Positions 25,358 to 33,951 of a stretch of DNA of 64,000 nucleotides are shown piece after piece; the stretch's first letter is position 1, and each line of letters starts with the position of its first letter. Under the pieces are notes generated by a model. The model ran no database searches. It saw only the letters and a program-made list of their open reading frames with translations, and was not told the DNA's origin. A program made the position numbers and the translations under genes. This DNA comes from Lachnospiraceae bacterium. Its GTDB lineage: Bacteria > Bacillota > Clostridia > Lachnospirales > Lachnospiraceae. The stretch spans positions 62,001 to 126,000 of the forward strand of contig CAJTEY010000008.1 of assembly GCA_910575775.1 (NCBI GenBank), given 5' to 3'.

Positions 25358-25386
25358 TTAACAAGTTTCGGAATTTATGGTAAAAT
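25358..25386 (+). promoter_or_regulatory. Promoter of the lactonase-like gene
   Basis: TTAACA, 17 bases, TAAAAT, 60 bases before the ATG; divergent from the pot promoter. Confidence 0.5.
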
Positions 25387-25446
25387 TCTGCTAAAGACAA
25401 GGGCGCTGGACGAGGAGAGGGACGTGCCCCGGTATGGAGGAATGGG

Positions 25447-26508
25447 ATGAATCAGGATAAATATGTGGCGTATGTGTCTACTTACACAACGGCAAAAGAA
25501 GATAACTACGGCATCAAAATTTATGATGTGGATATGCGAAACGGCAGGATGATGGAGAAGAATCAGGTGGAGATCACAAATTCTTCTTATATCACCATCT
25601 CCCATAACGAGAAATACCTCTATTCTATCACAGATTTTGGAGTGGAGGCATATCAGATTTTACCCGGCGGAGACCTGGAGGTGATCAATCAGGGAAGCAT
25701 CAATGGGATGAGAGGCTGTTATCTTTCCTCTGATTACGAGGATAAGCTTCTTTTTGTGGGGGGATACCATGACGGGAAGATCACGGTGCTGCGCCTGAGA
25801 GAGGACGGCGGTATCGGGGAAATCACAGACGAGATCTATCATAAGGGCATTGGCAGCATTGCGGAGCGCAATTTCAGACCCCATGTCAACTGTGTGAAGA
25901 TGACCCGGGATAACCATTATCTGTGTGCCGCAGATCTGGGGCTTGATCATGTGAATGTGTACCGGGTGGATCACGCGAGGGGGAAGCTGAAACCCATCGA
26001 CATGATCCGCAGTGAGCAGGAATCGGCACCCCGCCATCTGAAGTTTTCAAAGGATGGGCATATTCTCTATATAGTGCATGAACTGAAAAACTATATTGAA
26101 GTGTATACTTATGAAGAGAGAAACGGCAACCCTGAGTTTGAGAAGATCCAGACGATTTCCACGCTGAATGATTATCATGCGGGAGGATCCGCAGCCAGCG
26201 CGCTCAATATTTCAGAGGACTTTATGTATCTGACAAGCTCGAATGCCGGAGATAACAGCGCCATTGTTTATAAGATTGACCAGAAGACGGGGATGCTCAC
26301 AAAAATCTTCTGTCTGCCGATCAGCGGGGACTATCCGAAGGATGCGACGCTTTTCCCGGATAACAGGCATCTTGTTTCCCTGAACCACGAATCCAATACC
26401 ATGACGTTCTTCAACGTGGATTTGAAGAACGGGCTTCTTGTAATGAATGGCAGGGAAATTAAAGTGGAACAGCCAAACTGTATTATCTTCCATAAACTGA
26501 GGCAGTAA
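25447..26508 (+). CDS. Lactonase-family beta-propeller protein (6-phosphogluconolactonase-like)
   Basis: 353 aa of repeating propeller blades (YVAYVSTYTT, YITISHNEKYLYSI, PRHLKFSKDGHILYIVHE, YPKDATLFPDNRHLVSLNHES) as in the YbhE/Pgl-type lactonase family. The conserved HVNCVKMT block near residue 140 lies where family members keep catalytic or metal residues. Family members hydrolyse 6-phosphogluconolactone or other lactones; no pentose-phosphate gene is adjacent, so substrate is open. No signal peptide. GGAGGAATGGG precedes the ATG. Downstream is element copy C and spoIVA. Confidence 0.85.
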   Translation: MNQDKYVAYVSTYTTAKEDNYGIKIYDVDMRNGRMMEKNQVEITNSSYITISHNEKYLYSITDFGVEAYQILPGGDLEVINQGSINGMRGCYLSSDYEDKLLFVGGYHDGKITVLRLREDGGIGEITDEIYHKGIGSIAERNFRPHVNCVKMTRDNHYLCAADLGLDHVNVYRVDHARGKLKPIDMIRSEQESAPRHLKFSKDGHILYIVHELKNYIEVYTYEERNGNPEFEKIQTISTLNDYHAGGSAASALNISEDFMYLTSSNAGDNSAIVYKIDQKTGMLTKIFCLPISGDYPKDATLFPDNRHLVSLNHESNTMTFFNVDLKNGLLVMNGREIKVEQPNCIIFHKLRQ

Positions 26509-26509
26509 A

Positions 26510-26563
26510 AAGTGAGAAGTACCAGGTCTCACTTGGGAGAATGCCTAAAAAGCGGCATTCTCC
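26510..26563 (+). repeat. Composite palindromic element, copy C (short form)
   Basis: Outer stem AAGTGAGA / TCTCACTT with only a nine-base centre (core deleted), then GGAGAATGCC / GGCATTCTCC (10 bp). It begins two bases after the lactonase stop codon. Confidence 0.7.
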
Positions 26564-26602
26564 GGGACTAGTTTTCTCGTTCGTCAATTTTGAGATTCTG
26601 CC

Positions 26603-26632
26603 GTATAAAACGAAATCCTTCTGCATATACAT
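26603..26632 (+). promoter_or_regulatory. Candidate sigma-E promoter of spoIVA
   Basis: GTATAAA, 14 bases, CATATACAT. It resembles the mother-cell sigma-E consensus, which is what is known to drive spoIVA in Bacillus. 28 bases before the start codon. Confidence 0.45.
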
Positions 26633-26659
26633 TTACCAGTATAAGCAGGAGGATTTTTT

Positions 26660-28147
26660 ATGGATATATTACAGAATAGTACATATGACCTGTATAAAGA
26701 TATACAGCGCAGAACGGGCGGAGAAATCTACCTGGGCGTGGTGGGGCCGGTCAGGACGGGAAAATCTACTTTTATCAAACGCTTTATGAACCTTCTGGTA
26801 CTTCCTTACATGGAGGATGAGAACGAGAGGGAGAGGGCGCAGGACGAGATGCCGCAGAGCGCGGGCGGTAAGACCATTACAACCACGGAGCCGAAGTTTA
26901 TTCCAAAGGAAGCGGCGCATGTAAAGCTGGGTGCGGACATTGATGTGAAAGTGCGTCTGATCGACTGCGTGGGCTACATGGTGGACGGCGCGGCGGGGCA
27001 TATGGAAAAAGAAGCGGAACGCATGGTCAAGACGCCCTGGTCAATGGAGGAGATTCCTTTCACGAAGGCGGCAGAGATCGGCACCAGAAAAGTGATCCGG
27101 GATCATTCTACCATCGGAATCGTGGTGACCTGCGACGGATCCTTCGGGGAGCTTCCAAGGGATAGTTTTCTGGAGGCGGAGGAGCGGACGATCAAGGAGC
27201 TGCAGGCGCTGGGGAAGCCCTATATCGTGCTCTTAAACTCCGAAAAGCCTTATGCGGAGGAAACGAGAAATCTTGCTGACGAGATCAGCGAGAAGTATCA
27301 GGTGACGGTTATGCCGATCAACTGTGAGCAGTTGAAAAAAGAGGATATCAACCATATTATGGAAAATATTCTCTATGAGTTCCCGCTCACCATGATCGAG
27401 TTTTACATGCCGAAGTGGGTGGAGATGCTGCCTTTCGATCACAAGATGAAGAAGGATATCATCGCGCAGCTTAAAGCGCTGATGAACGATCTGAACCATA
27501 TCAGAGATATCACGGCTGACCGCTTTACGGTGGAGAGTGAGTATATCAGAAAGTGCAAGCTGGACGGTGTCGATATGTCTGACGGCAGTGTGCGGATTAT
27601 CCTCGATGTGGATGACGCTTACTATTACGAGATGCTAAGCGACCTGGTAGGGGAATCCATAGAGAGTGAGTACCAGCTTCTTGCCACACTGCGCGAAATG
27701 GCGAAGATGAAGCGGGAGTATGTGAAGGTGCTGCACGCGCTGGAGGCAGTGCGCTACAAAGGCTACGGTGTAGTTATGCCGGACAGAGAAGAGATTGTGC
27801 TGGAGAAGCCGGAGCTGATCAAACAGGGCAACAAATTTGGCGTGAGGATCAAAGCCGAAAGCCCCAGCATTCATATGATCAAAGCCAGCATCGAGACGGA
27901 AATCTCACCCATTGTGGGAACCGAGGAACAGGCCAGGGATCTGATTCAGTTTATCTCGGATACCGACACGAGCGAAGAGGGCATCTGGGAGACGAATATC
28001 TTTGGCAAGACCGTGGAACAATTAGTCAATGACGGCATCACAGGCAAGATTTCCATGATCAACGAGGAGAGCCAGATCAAATTGCAGGAGACCATGCAGA
28101 AGATCGTCAATGACTGTAACGGCGGAATGGTGTGTATCATCATATAA
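26660..28147 (+). CDS. spoIVA: Stage IV sporulation protein A, coat-assembly ATPase
   Basis: 495-aa cytoskeletal ATPase that polymerises around the forespore and forms the basement layer of the spore coat. N-terminal TRAFAC-type GTPase-like fold with Walker A GPVRTGKST (29-37), LIDCVGYMVDGAAGH as the G3/Walker B region, and the NSEKP block that replaces NKXD. The middle and C-terminal domains end in the hydrophobic GGMVCIII that binds SpoVM-marked membrane. Full length compared with Bacillus (492 aa). CAGGAGG precedes the ATG. This is the strongest evidence that the organism makes endospores. Confidence 0.97.
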   Translation: MDILQNSTYDLYKDIQRRTGGEIYLGVVGPVRTGKSTFIKRFMNLLVLPYMEDENERERAQDEMPQSAGGKTITTTEPKFIPKEAAHVKLGADIDVKVRLIDCVGYMVDGAAGHMEKEAERMVKTPWSMEEIPFTKAAEIGTRKVIRDHSTIGIVVTCDGSFGELPRDSFLEAEERTIKELQALGKPYIVLLNSEKPYAEETRNLADEISEKYQVTVMPINCEQLKKEDINHIMENILYEFPLTMIEFYMPKWVEMLPFDHKMKKDIIAQLKALMNDLNHIRDITADRFTVESEYIRKCKLDGVDMSDGSVRIILDVDDAYYYEMLSDLVGESIESEYQLLATLREMAKMKREYVKVLHALEAVRYKGYGVVMPDREEIVLEKPELIKQGNKFGVRIKAESPSIHMIKASIETEISPIVGTEEQARDLIQFISDTDTSEEGIWETNIFGKTVEQLVNDGITGKISMINEESQIKLQETMQKIVNDCNGGMVCIII

Positions 28148-28299
28148 CAGTTCAGCCATAGGTTTTGCGAATGGGCGTGGGCTGAGCTGCGGCACAATAC
28201 TTATGATTGCGAATCTCTTATTTATGTGATATCTTACTTAAAGAATGAAATTCTTTTGAGCCAGGCGCCGGGACATTTCGTTTCAGGCAGCTGGCTCAA
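28148..28299 (+). other. Three hairpins between spoIVA and the osmolyte transporter
   Basis: CAGTTCAGCC (28148-28157) / GGCTGAGCTG (28180-28189), 10 bp with one G-T pair; AAAGAAT / ATTCTTT (28240-28256, loop GAA); TTGAGCCAG / CTGGCTCAA (28256-28299, nine bp, 26-base loop). The second and third abut. The first begins with the 16-base repeat also found at 12352. A possible promoter (TTGCGA, 17 bases, TATCTT) lies between the first and second. No T-run follows. Confidence 0.5.
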
Positions 28300-28358
28300 G
28301 TTTCGCAGAACAGAGTTTTTGCAGTAAACGGATTACTTTTTACAGCAGGGTGGCAGTT

Positions 28359-28994
28359 ATGCAGATGATTCAGATTCTTTGGGAGCGGCGGGTGTTTTTT
28401 ATGACCTGCCTGCTGGAGCATATTCGGATTTCTTTGACGGCGGTGGTGTGTGCGGGCGTGCTGGGGATTTTGCTTGGTGTATTTATCAGCGGACATAAAA
28501 AACTTGCCGGGGTGGTTCTTGGCGTGATCAATGTGATTTATACCATTCCGTCCATTTCCCTTCTGGGATTTCTGATTCCTTTTACGGGGATCGGCAATAA
28601 GACAGCCATTATTGCCCTGACTGTTTACGGTCTGCTCCCGATTGTCAGAAATACCTACACCGGCCTCACGAATGTGGATGCGGGTATTCTGGAGGTGGCG
28701 GAGGGGCTTGGCTCTGACGGACGCCAGATATTGCTTGGGATTCGGATTCCGCTGGCGCTTCCGATGATCATCAGCGGGTTTCGCAACATGGTCGTGATGA
28801 TCATTGCGATGGGAGGCATTGCTTCCTTTATCGGCGCTGGCGGGCTGGGAGCTGCGATCTACCGTGGCATCACCACTTACAATATGACGCTTACGGCGGC
28901 GGGATCGGTACTGATTGCGCTTTTGGCGCTCTTTAGCGACTGGCTGCTTGCGAGAGTACAGAAGGCTGTGAACAGGAGGTACGGCATTGAATAA
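28359..28994 (+). CDS. Osmoprotectant (glycine betaine/carnitine/choline) ABC permease, OpuCB type
   Basis: 211-aa membrane protein with about six helices and the EAA motif EVAEGLGSDGRQILLGIRIPLALP; GGIASFIGAGGLGAAIYRGI is typical of the OpuC/ProW-like permeases. ATG 28359 is favoured by AGGGTGG upstream; an in-frame GTG nine bases earlier and an ATG six bases later are possible. The gene is followed by its ATPase with an eight-base overlap and then a separate binding lipoprotein, so this is a three-gene importer for compatible solutes. A second permease gene (OpuCD) is absent, implying a homodimeric channel. Confidence 0.9.
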   Translation: MQMIQILWERRVFFMTCLLEHIRISLTAVVCAGVLGILLGVFISGHKKLAGVVLGVINVIYTIPSISLLGFLIPFTGIGNKTAIIALTVYGLLPIVRNTYTGLTNVDAGILEVAEGLGSDGRQILLGIRIPLALPMIISGFRNMVVMIIAMGGIASFIGAGGLGAAIYRGITTYNMTLTAAGSVLIALLALFSDWLLARVQKAVNRRYGIE

Positions 28995-29715
28995 AGCGAT
29001 TGAAATACGGAATGTGTCGGCATCTTATGGAGACCATGAGGTGCTGCGCCAGATAGCCCTTGCCGTGGAAAAAGGAGAGTTTCTTGTGATAATCGGGCCT
29101 TCCGGGTGCGGAAAGACGACGCTTCTCAAGATGATAAACGGACTGGTGCAGCCTGTGGAAGGGGAAGTGCTTGTGGAGGGAGAACGGCTGTCGGCGTGTG
29201 ATCTGACAAGCCTGCGCAGAAGGATCGGCTATGCGGTACAGGGGGCGAAGCTGTTTCCGCATCTGACAGTGGAAGACAATATATGTTATGTTCCCGGCCT
29301 TGACAAGAAGTTGTCGAAAGAGGACAGGCGTAAGCTCTCCGGGAAAATGCTGGAGCTGGTGGAGCTTCCGGCGGAACTGGCAAAGCGTTTCCCGAGGCAG
29401 CTTTCCGGCGGGCAGAAACAGCGCGTTGGGATTGCGAGGGCTATGGCGGCGTCCCCGGATATCCTGTTGATGGACGAGCCGTTCGGAGCGGTGGATGAAA
29501 TTACGAGGCGTGCGTTACAGGGGGAGCTTTTGGCTCTGCAGAAAAAAACGGGCATAACCATTGTGTTTATCACGCATGATATAGAGGAGGCATTTAAGCT
29601 GGGGAGCCGCATTCTGATTATGAAGGATGGGGTGATCTGGCAGGAAGGCAAAAAGGAGGAACTTTTACATGCGCCGAGGGACGGGTTTGTGAAACAGCTC
29701 ATCGGCGGTATGTGA
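28987..29715 (+). CDS. Osmoprotectant ABC transporter ATP-binding protein, OpuCA type
   Basis: 242-aa ATPase with Walker [25 protein letters not shown]-loop, signature LSGGQKQRVGIARA, Walker B LLMDEPFGAVDEITR and IVFITHD. It starts at TTG 28987: AGGAGG lies five bases upstream and no ATG is near. It is shorter than B. subtilis OpuCA because the C-terminal CBS domains, which sense ionic strength, are missing, so osmotic gating must come from elsewhere or be absent. Confidence 0.92.
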   Translation: MNKAIEIRNVSASYGDHEVLRQIALAVEKGEFLVIIGPSGCGKTTLLKMINGLVQPVEGEVLVEGERLSACDLTSLRRRIGYAVQGAKLFPHLTVEDNICYVPGLDKKLSKEDRRKLSGKMLELVELPAELAKRFPRQLSGGQKQRVGIARAMAASPDILLMDEPFGAVDEITRRALQGELLALQKKTGITIVFITHDIEEAFKLGSRILIMKDGVIWQEGKKEELLHAPRDGFVKQLIGGM

Positions 29716-29740
29716 GCAAAGTTACAGAATGGAGGAGAAG

Positions 29741-30637
29741 ATGAAAAGTACAAAAAAGAGAATGGCAGCGATTGTGTTGATGTGCATTGCGTGCGGGCTT
29801 TGTGCCTGTGGAAAGAAGGAACCGATCAAAATTGCGTCTAAACCTATGACGGAACAGTATATTTTGACGGAGATCATGGCACAGTTGATTGAGGACGGGA
29901 CGGATTACGAGGTGGAGATTACCAAAGGTGTGGGAGGCGGTACGACAAATATTCATCCCGCGCTGGTGAAAGGGGAGTTCGATCTCTACCCGGAGTATAC
30001 CAGATCGGCATGGTTAAATGTATTGAAAAAGGAAGAGATGGAGAAGGATGACGACAAGCTCTACGAGGAACTGCTGTCGGCGTATGACGAGCTTGGACTG
30101 ACATGGACGGGACTGTATGGCTTTTCCAATACTTATGGGCTGGCAGTCAGACAAGATACGGCGAAACAGTACAGTCTTTCGACCTATTCGGATCTGGCGG
30201 CGGCTTCCGGGGAACTTACATTTGGCGGCAACCCGGATTATATTGAACTGGAGACGGGATATCCCCGACTTTGCGGAGCTTACGGTATGCAGTTTAAGAA
30301 TACGGTACAGATGGAAATCGCCCTGAAATACGAGGCGTTAAAAAACGAAGAGGTGGATGTCATCAACGCTTTCACAACGGATGCGCAGCTTGCGGCCAAC
30401 AATCTCGTATTGCTCACGGATGATCAGGTGTTTTTTGAGACCTATGACGCGGGAACGATTGTGAGGAAGGATGCGCTGGAAAAATACCCGGAGCTTCGGG
30501 GTATTCTGGAGAAAATGAACGGGCTCATTACTGAGGACGAGATGCAGCAGATGAATTATGAGGTGGAAGCAAACGGCAGGGAGGACAGGGACGTGGCGAG
30601 GGAGTTCCTGGAGAACAAGGGACTGCTCGGACACTGA
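29741..30637 (+). CDS. Osmoprotectant-binding lipoprotein, OpuCC/OpuAC type
   Basis: 298 aa. Signal MKSTKKRMAAIVLMCIACGL ends in CACGKK with the lipobox cysteine. The mature domain is a type-II periplasmic-binding fold of the glycine-betaine class (IKIASKPMTEQYILTEIMAQ, GGGTTNIHPALVKGEFDLYPEYT, TYGLAVRQDTA). The ATG with GGAGGAG upstream is preferred to one 12 bases earlier that overlaps the SD. It captures betaine, carnitine or choline for the permease/ATPase upstream, and lies 25 bp after the ATPase gene. Confidence 0.92.
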   Translation: MKSTKKRMAAIVLMCIACGLCACGKKEPIKIASKPMTEQYILTEIMAQLIEDGTDYEVEITKGVGGGTTNIHPALVKGEFDLYPEYTRSAWLNVLKKEEMEKDDDKLYEELLSAYDELGLTWTGLYGFSNTYGLAVRQDTAKQYSLSTYSDLAAASGELTFGGNPDYIELETGYPRLCGAYGMQFKNTVQMEIALKYEALKNEEVDVINAFTTDAQLAANNLVLLTDDQVFFETYDAGTIVRKDALEKYPELRGILEKMNGLITEDEMQQMNYEVEANGREDRDVAREFLENKGLLGH

Positions 30638-30693
30638 CGGCCTGACGGGATGGTACAGAGGCGGAAGAGATGCTTTGTGGGAAGGGAGTAGGA

Positions 30694-31329
30694 ATGCAGG
30701 AGCGTACAAGAAGAATCTGGATGACAATATGCGGGGTGCTGATCTGTGGGTTCAGCGTCGGGATGTTCAATTTCTCGGCGCTGGGCCTTGATCCGTTTCA
30801 GGTGTTTACGCACGGTATTTTCAAGATACTGCCGGCGGGAGCGCCAGGCTTCGGCACGGTGTATGCTGCGATCAATCTGCTGATGCTGATCGTGATTTTC
30901 CTGGCGGACAAAAAGAAGATCGGGCTTGGCACGGTGATCAATATTTTCCTGCTGGGCTATGTGGTGGAGTACTCCTCCCTGCTTTTTGAAAAAATGATTT
31001 CGGAACCGTCTTTTGTTGTGCGGTTTGTGTTTTTAATCCTTGGCATTGTGATTATGTGCTTTTCCTCCGCCCTCTATTTCACGGCGGATATGGGCGTGTC
31101 TACATACGATGCCGTGTCTCTGATCCTCTCGGAAAAGAAACAGTGGAAATTTCAGTTTTGCCGGATATCTTCAGATTTATTCTGCACTATTGTAGGGTTT
31201 ATTTTCGGTGCGACTGTGGGGATTGGCACGGTCGTAACGGCATTTTTTATGGGGCCGCTCATCGCGTTCTTTAACAGGACGGTGGCGGAACCGATGCGGT
31301 ATGGGAAGAAAAAAGGAAATAATGCTTGA
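30694..31329 (+). CDS. YczE/YitT-like integral membrane protein
   Basis: 211 aa, about five to six hydrophobic helices, with FNFSALGLDPFQVFTHGI and FTADMGVSTYDAVSLIL, two similar loops suggesting an internal duplication, as in the YczE family. Function is not established. GGGAG supports the ATG at 30694; an earlier in-frame ATG lacks an SD. It follows the osmolyte-binding gene by 56 bp and may be in the same transcript, but a role in osmolyte transport is only guilt by association. Confidence 0.8.
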   Translation: MQERTRRIWMTICGVLICGFSVGMFNFSALGLDPFQVFTHGIFKILPAGAPGFGTVYAAINLLMLIVIFLADKKKIGLGTVINIFLLGYVVEYSSLLFEKMISEPSFVVRFVFLILGIVIMCFSSALYFTADMGVSTYDAVSLILSEKKQWKFQFCRISSDLFCTIVGFIFGATVGIGTVVTAFFMGPLIAFFNRTVAEPMRYGKKKGNNA

Positions 31330-31464
31330 CTTTTGTAATCAACATTGCCAAGAATTTTGTATAGCAATGACATTCTAACGGGAAAACGCTCAAACAATCT
31401 TATTTTCTATGTGACGCTTTTATGGTGTCCTATCTGTTTTAGAATCCTTGCTTATATTCAATGA

Positions 31465-32007
31465 TTGGACAGGCGGGAGGAAACGTTTACACAGTATTTG
31501 TCGGAATCTTTTGCGGGAGATGAAGGCTGCATTGAAGTGGTGGTAAGGACATACAATATCAACTATGGACATAACGGGGAATTGCTTGAAAAGTGTCCGA
31601 CGCTAAATGGTTATGCAAAGTTTGTATCTATGGTCAGAGAAAATCTGGAGATGATGGAACTGCCAAAAGCGGTGGAACATGCGGTGACAGAATGCATTCG
31701 GCAGGATATTCTGAAAGATTTTCTTGTGGCGCAGAGAAACGAGGTGGTTGCAATGTCGATTTATGAGTATAACGAAGAATATGCGATGCGGGTGACCTAT
31801 GAGGACGGAGAAACTGCGGGTTATATGCGGGGAAAAAAAGAAGGAAAGGAAGAAGGGAAGGAAGAAGGAAGAGGACAGAACTTGATACATAACATTGAAG
31901 CGGCTATGAAGAACTTTGGGATTAGTCTGGAAAAAGCGTGCGCCGGACTGGATGTCACTGTGGAGGAATATCAGCGTGTGAAAGCACAAAATGTTCGGAC
32001 AGATTAA
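31465..32007 (+). pseudogene. 3' remnant of an Rpn-family recombination-promoting nuclease
   Basis: 180 codons that match only the C-terminal half of Rpn/PD-(D/E)XK transposase-like proteins: YLSESFAGDEGCIEV, TYNINYGHNGELLEKC, VTECIRQDILKDFLVAQRNEV, EYNEEYAMRV, then the charged GKKEGKEEGKEEG tail. The catalytic N-terminal domain is missing; a stop codon sits immediately upstream in frame and the preceding 135 bases, which are AT-rich, hold no matching sequence. Only a TTG without SD could start it. Probably non-functional, a trace of gene loss or deletion. Confidence 0.8.
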
Positions 32008-32125
32008 AAGGCGGCGTGCTTTTATGCGTCACAGGCAAGGGAACTCTGGTATGGGGAATACTCATTTCAGGGTTCTTTTTTCGCCTTCTGGTTGAGCTTT
32101 CACCTGTGTTTCAACATACGGGTTA

Positions 32126-32154
32126 TTGTGGAACCAAAGGTATCTTGTTATGAT
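32126..32154 (+). promoter_or_regulatory. Candidate promoter of the XRE-methyltransferase gene
   Basis: TTGTGG, 17 bases, TATGAT, 39 bases before the start codon. Confidence 0.5.
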
Positions 32155-32193
32155 TAGAAACAACAGGGCAGATACAGATGGGAGGAAAGGAAT

Positions 32194-33036
32194 TTGAGTG
32201 ACAATATAGGAACGATTATAATGAAAAAGAGGAAGCAGTTGGGCTACACCCAGCAGAAGATTGCCGATTGTCTGAACGTCTCCTTTCAGGCGGTCTCCAA
32301 GTGGGAGAACGGCACGGCATACCCGGACATCAGCCTTTTGCCGCAGCTTGCGCATATTCTGGGCACGACGACGGATACCCTCTTAGGGTACAGCGCTGCG
32401 CCCGTGACAGACTATGAAAAACGGTATGGGAATGAGGCATATTACTGGGGGCTGCAGCCAAACGAGCTGTGCTATGAGATTATGAAAATCAAGCCGCCCG
32501 TAAAACCTTACCGGGTTCTGGAGATCGGCTGCGGGGAGGGGAAGGATGCGGTTTTTCTTGCAAAAAACGGCTATCTTGTTACTGCCTTCGACGCCGCACA
32601 GACAGGGATTGACAAGGCGCGCAGTCTGGCAAAGCGGCACGGGGTACAGATTGATTTCTTTCAGGCGGATGTGCTGGATTACAGACCAGACACTTCCTTC
32701 GACATTGTGTTTTCCAGCGGGGTACTCCACTATATCCCGAGAAAGCTGCGGGGAGAAGTGATTTCCAGCCTCAAGGAACACACGACAGCCGGAGGCATCC
32801 ATGCGGTCAATGTCTTTGTGGATAAGCCATTTATTGATCCTGCGCCGGACCGGGAGCCGATAGAGGTCGAGCGGGGCAGCTGGCGTTCCGGGGAACTGCA
32901 GGGGCTGTACCATGACTGGCTCTTTCATGCCGGTGACGAAATCATATTTGACTGCGATAGCGGCGGCGTGCCCCACCAGCACTGTATGGATATTCTGATC
33001 GCGGAGAAAATGGATGTCAAACCGGGGAGAGTGTGA
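32194..33036 (+). CDS. XRE DNA-binding domain fused to SAM-dependent methyltransferase
   Basis: 280 aa. Residues about 1-65 form a lambda-repressor-type HTH (LGYTQQKIADCLNVSFQAVSKWENG, AYPDISLLPQLA). Residues about 85-270 are a class I methyltransferase (motif I VLEIGCGEGKDAVFLA, motif II FDAAQ, post-II FQADVLDY, motif IV FDIVFSSGVLHY), most like the TehB/thiopurine type. It starts at TTG with GGAGGAAAGG upstream. The fusion suggests a regulator whose ligand or target is the methylation substrate, or a self-regulating detoxification enzyme such as for tellurite or a thiol. Substrate unknown. Confidence 0.85.
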   Translation: MSDNIGTIIMKKRKQLGYTQQKIADCLNVSFQAVSKWENGTAYPDISLLPQLAHILGTTTDTLLGYSAAPVTDYEKRYGNEAYYWGLQPNELCYEIMKIKPPVKPYRVLEIGCGEGKDAVFLAKNGYLVTAFDAAQTGIDKARSLAKRHGVQIDFFQADVLDYRPDTSFDIVFSSGVLHYIPRKLRGEVISSLKEHTTAGGIHAVNVFVDKPFIDPAPDREPIEVERGSWRSGELQGLYHDWLFHAGDEIIFDCDSGGVPHQHCMDILIAEKMDVKPGRV

Positions 33037-33071
33037 TATACTTACCATAAAAAAGGAAAGGCGGCAAGCAT

Positions 33072-33905
33072 ATGAACCCTGTATATGATAAACTCTTAAA
33101 ATGTTATGACTGCTACAAAGCAAAGATTGACTTCGAGCCGAAGGTGGCTGTGGTATTAGGTTCGGGGCTTGGCAATTTCGCGAAGGTGGTGGATGTGAAG
33201 GCGGAACTTCCCTACAGTGAGATCGAGGGCTTTCCCGTATCCACCGTGCCGGGACATGCCGGGAAGTTTATTTTCGGCTACATCCATGAAGTGCCCGTTG
33301 TCTTGATGCAGGGACGGGTGCACTATTACGAGGGATATCCGATCACGGACGTGGTATTGCCTGCCCGTTTGATGAAGATGATGGGGGCAGAGGTGCTTTT
33401 TCTGACGAATGCTTCCGGCGGGATCAACCCGGCGTTCCATGCGGGCAGTCTGATGCTGATTCAGGATCATATTTCCCTGTTTGCGCCGAATCCGCTGATC
33501 GGACCGAATATTGAGGAGCTGGGCACCCGGTTCCCGGATATGTCCCACGTTTACGACGAGGAACTGCAGGGGATTATCAGGAAGACGGCAAAGGAGAACG
33601 AGATCGAATTGTTTGAGGGTGTGTATGCGCAGCTTACGGGGCCTTCCTTTGAGTCTCCCGCCGAGATTCAGATGCTCTATAAGATGGGAGCCAGCGCGGT
33701 CGGCATGAGCACTGTTGTGGAGGCGATCGCGGCGAACCATATGGGCATGAAGATCTGCGGCGTGTCCTGCGTCAGCAATCTGGCGGCAGGGATGAACAGC
33801 GCGCCCTTGACCCACGAGGAGGTGCAGGAGGCGGCGAACGCGGTGGCGCCCAAGTTTGAGAAGCTGTTGGTGGAGTCGATCACGAAGTTTAAGGCGTTTA
33901 TTTGA
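33072..33905 (+). CDS. punA: Purine nucleoside phosphorylase
   Basis: Phosphorolysis of guanosine/inosine to base and ribose-1-phosphate. 277 aa, the trimeric PNP/MTAP class: phosphate loop VVLGSGLGNFA, VSTVPGHAGKF, QGRVHYYEGY, LTNASGGINPAF, and base-site GPSFESPAEIQML with CVSNLAAGM. AAAGGAAAGGCGG precedes the ATG. First gene of a salvage group (cytidine deaminase, a hydrolase, MTA/SAH deaminase) on the same strand. Confidence 0.95.
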   Translation: MNPVYDKLLKCYDCYKAKIDFEPKVAVVLGSGLGNFAKVVDVKAELPYSEIEGFPVSTVPGHAGKFIFGYIHEVPVVLMQGRVHYYEGYPITDVVLPARLMKMMGAEVLFLTNASGGINPAFHAGSLMLIQDHISLFAPNPLIGPNIEELGTRFPDMSHVYDEELQGIIRKTAKENEIELFEGVYAQLTGPSFESPAEIQMLYKMGASAVGMSTVVEAIAANHMGMKICGVSCVSNLAAGMNSAPLTHEEVQEAANAVAPKFEKLLVESITKFKAFI

Positions 33906-33951
33906 CGTTTCGGAATATGGTATCATTTGAGTATCAAAAAGGAATGGTTAA

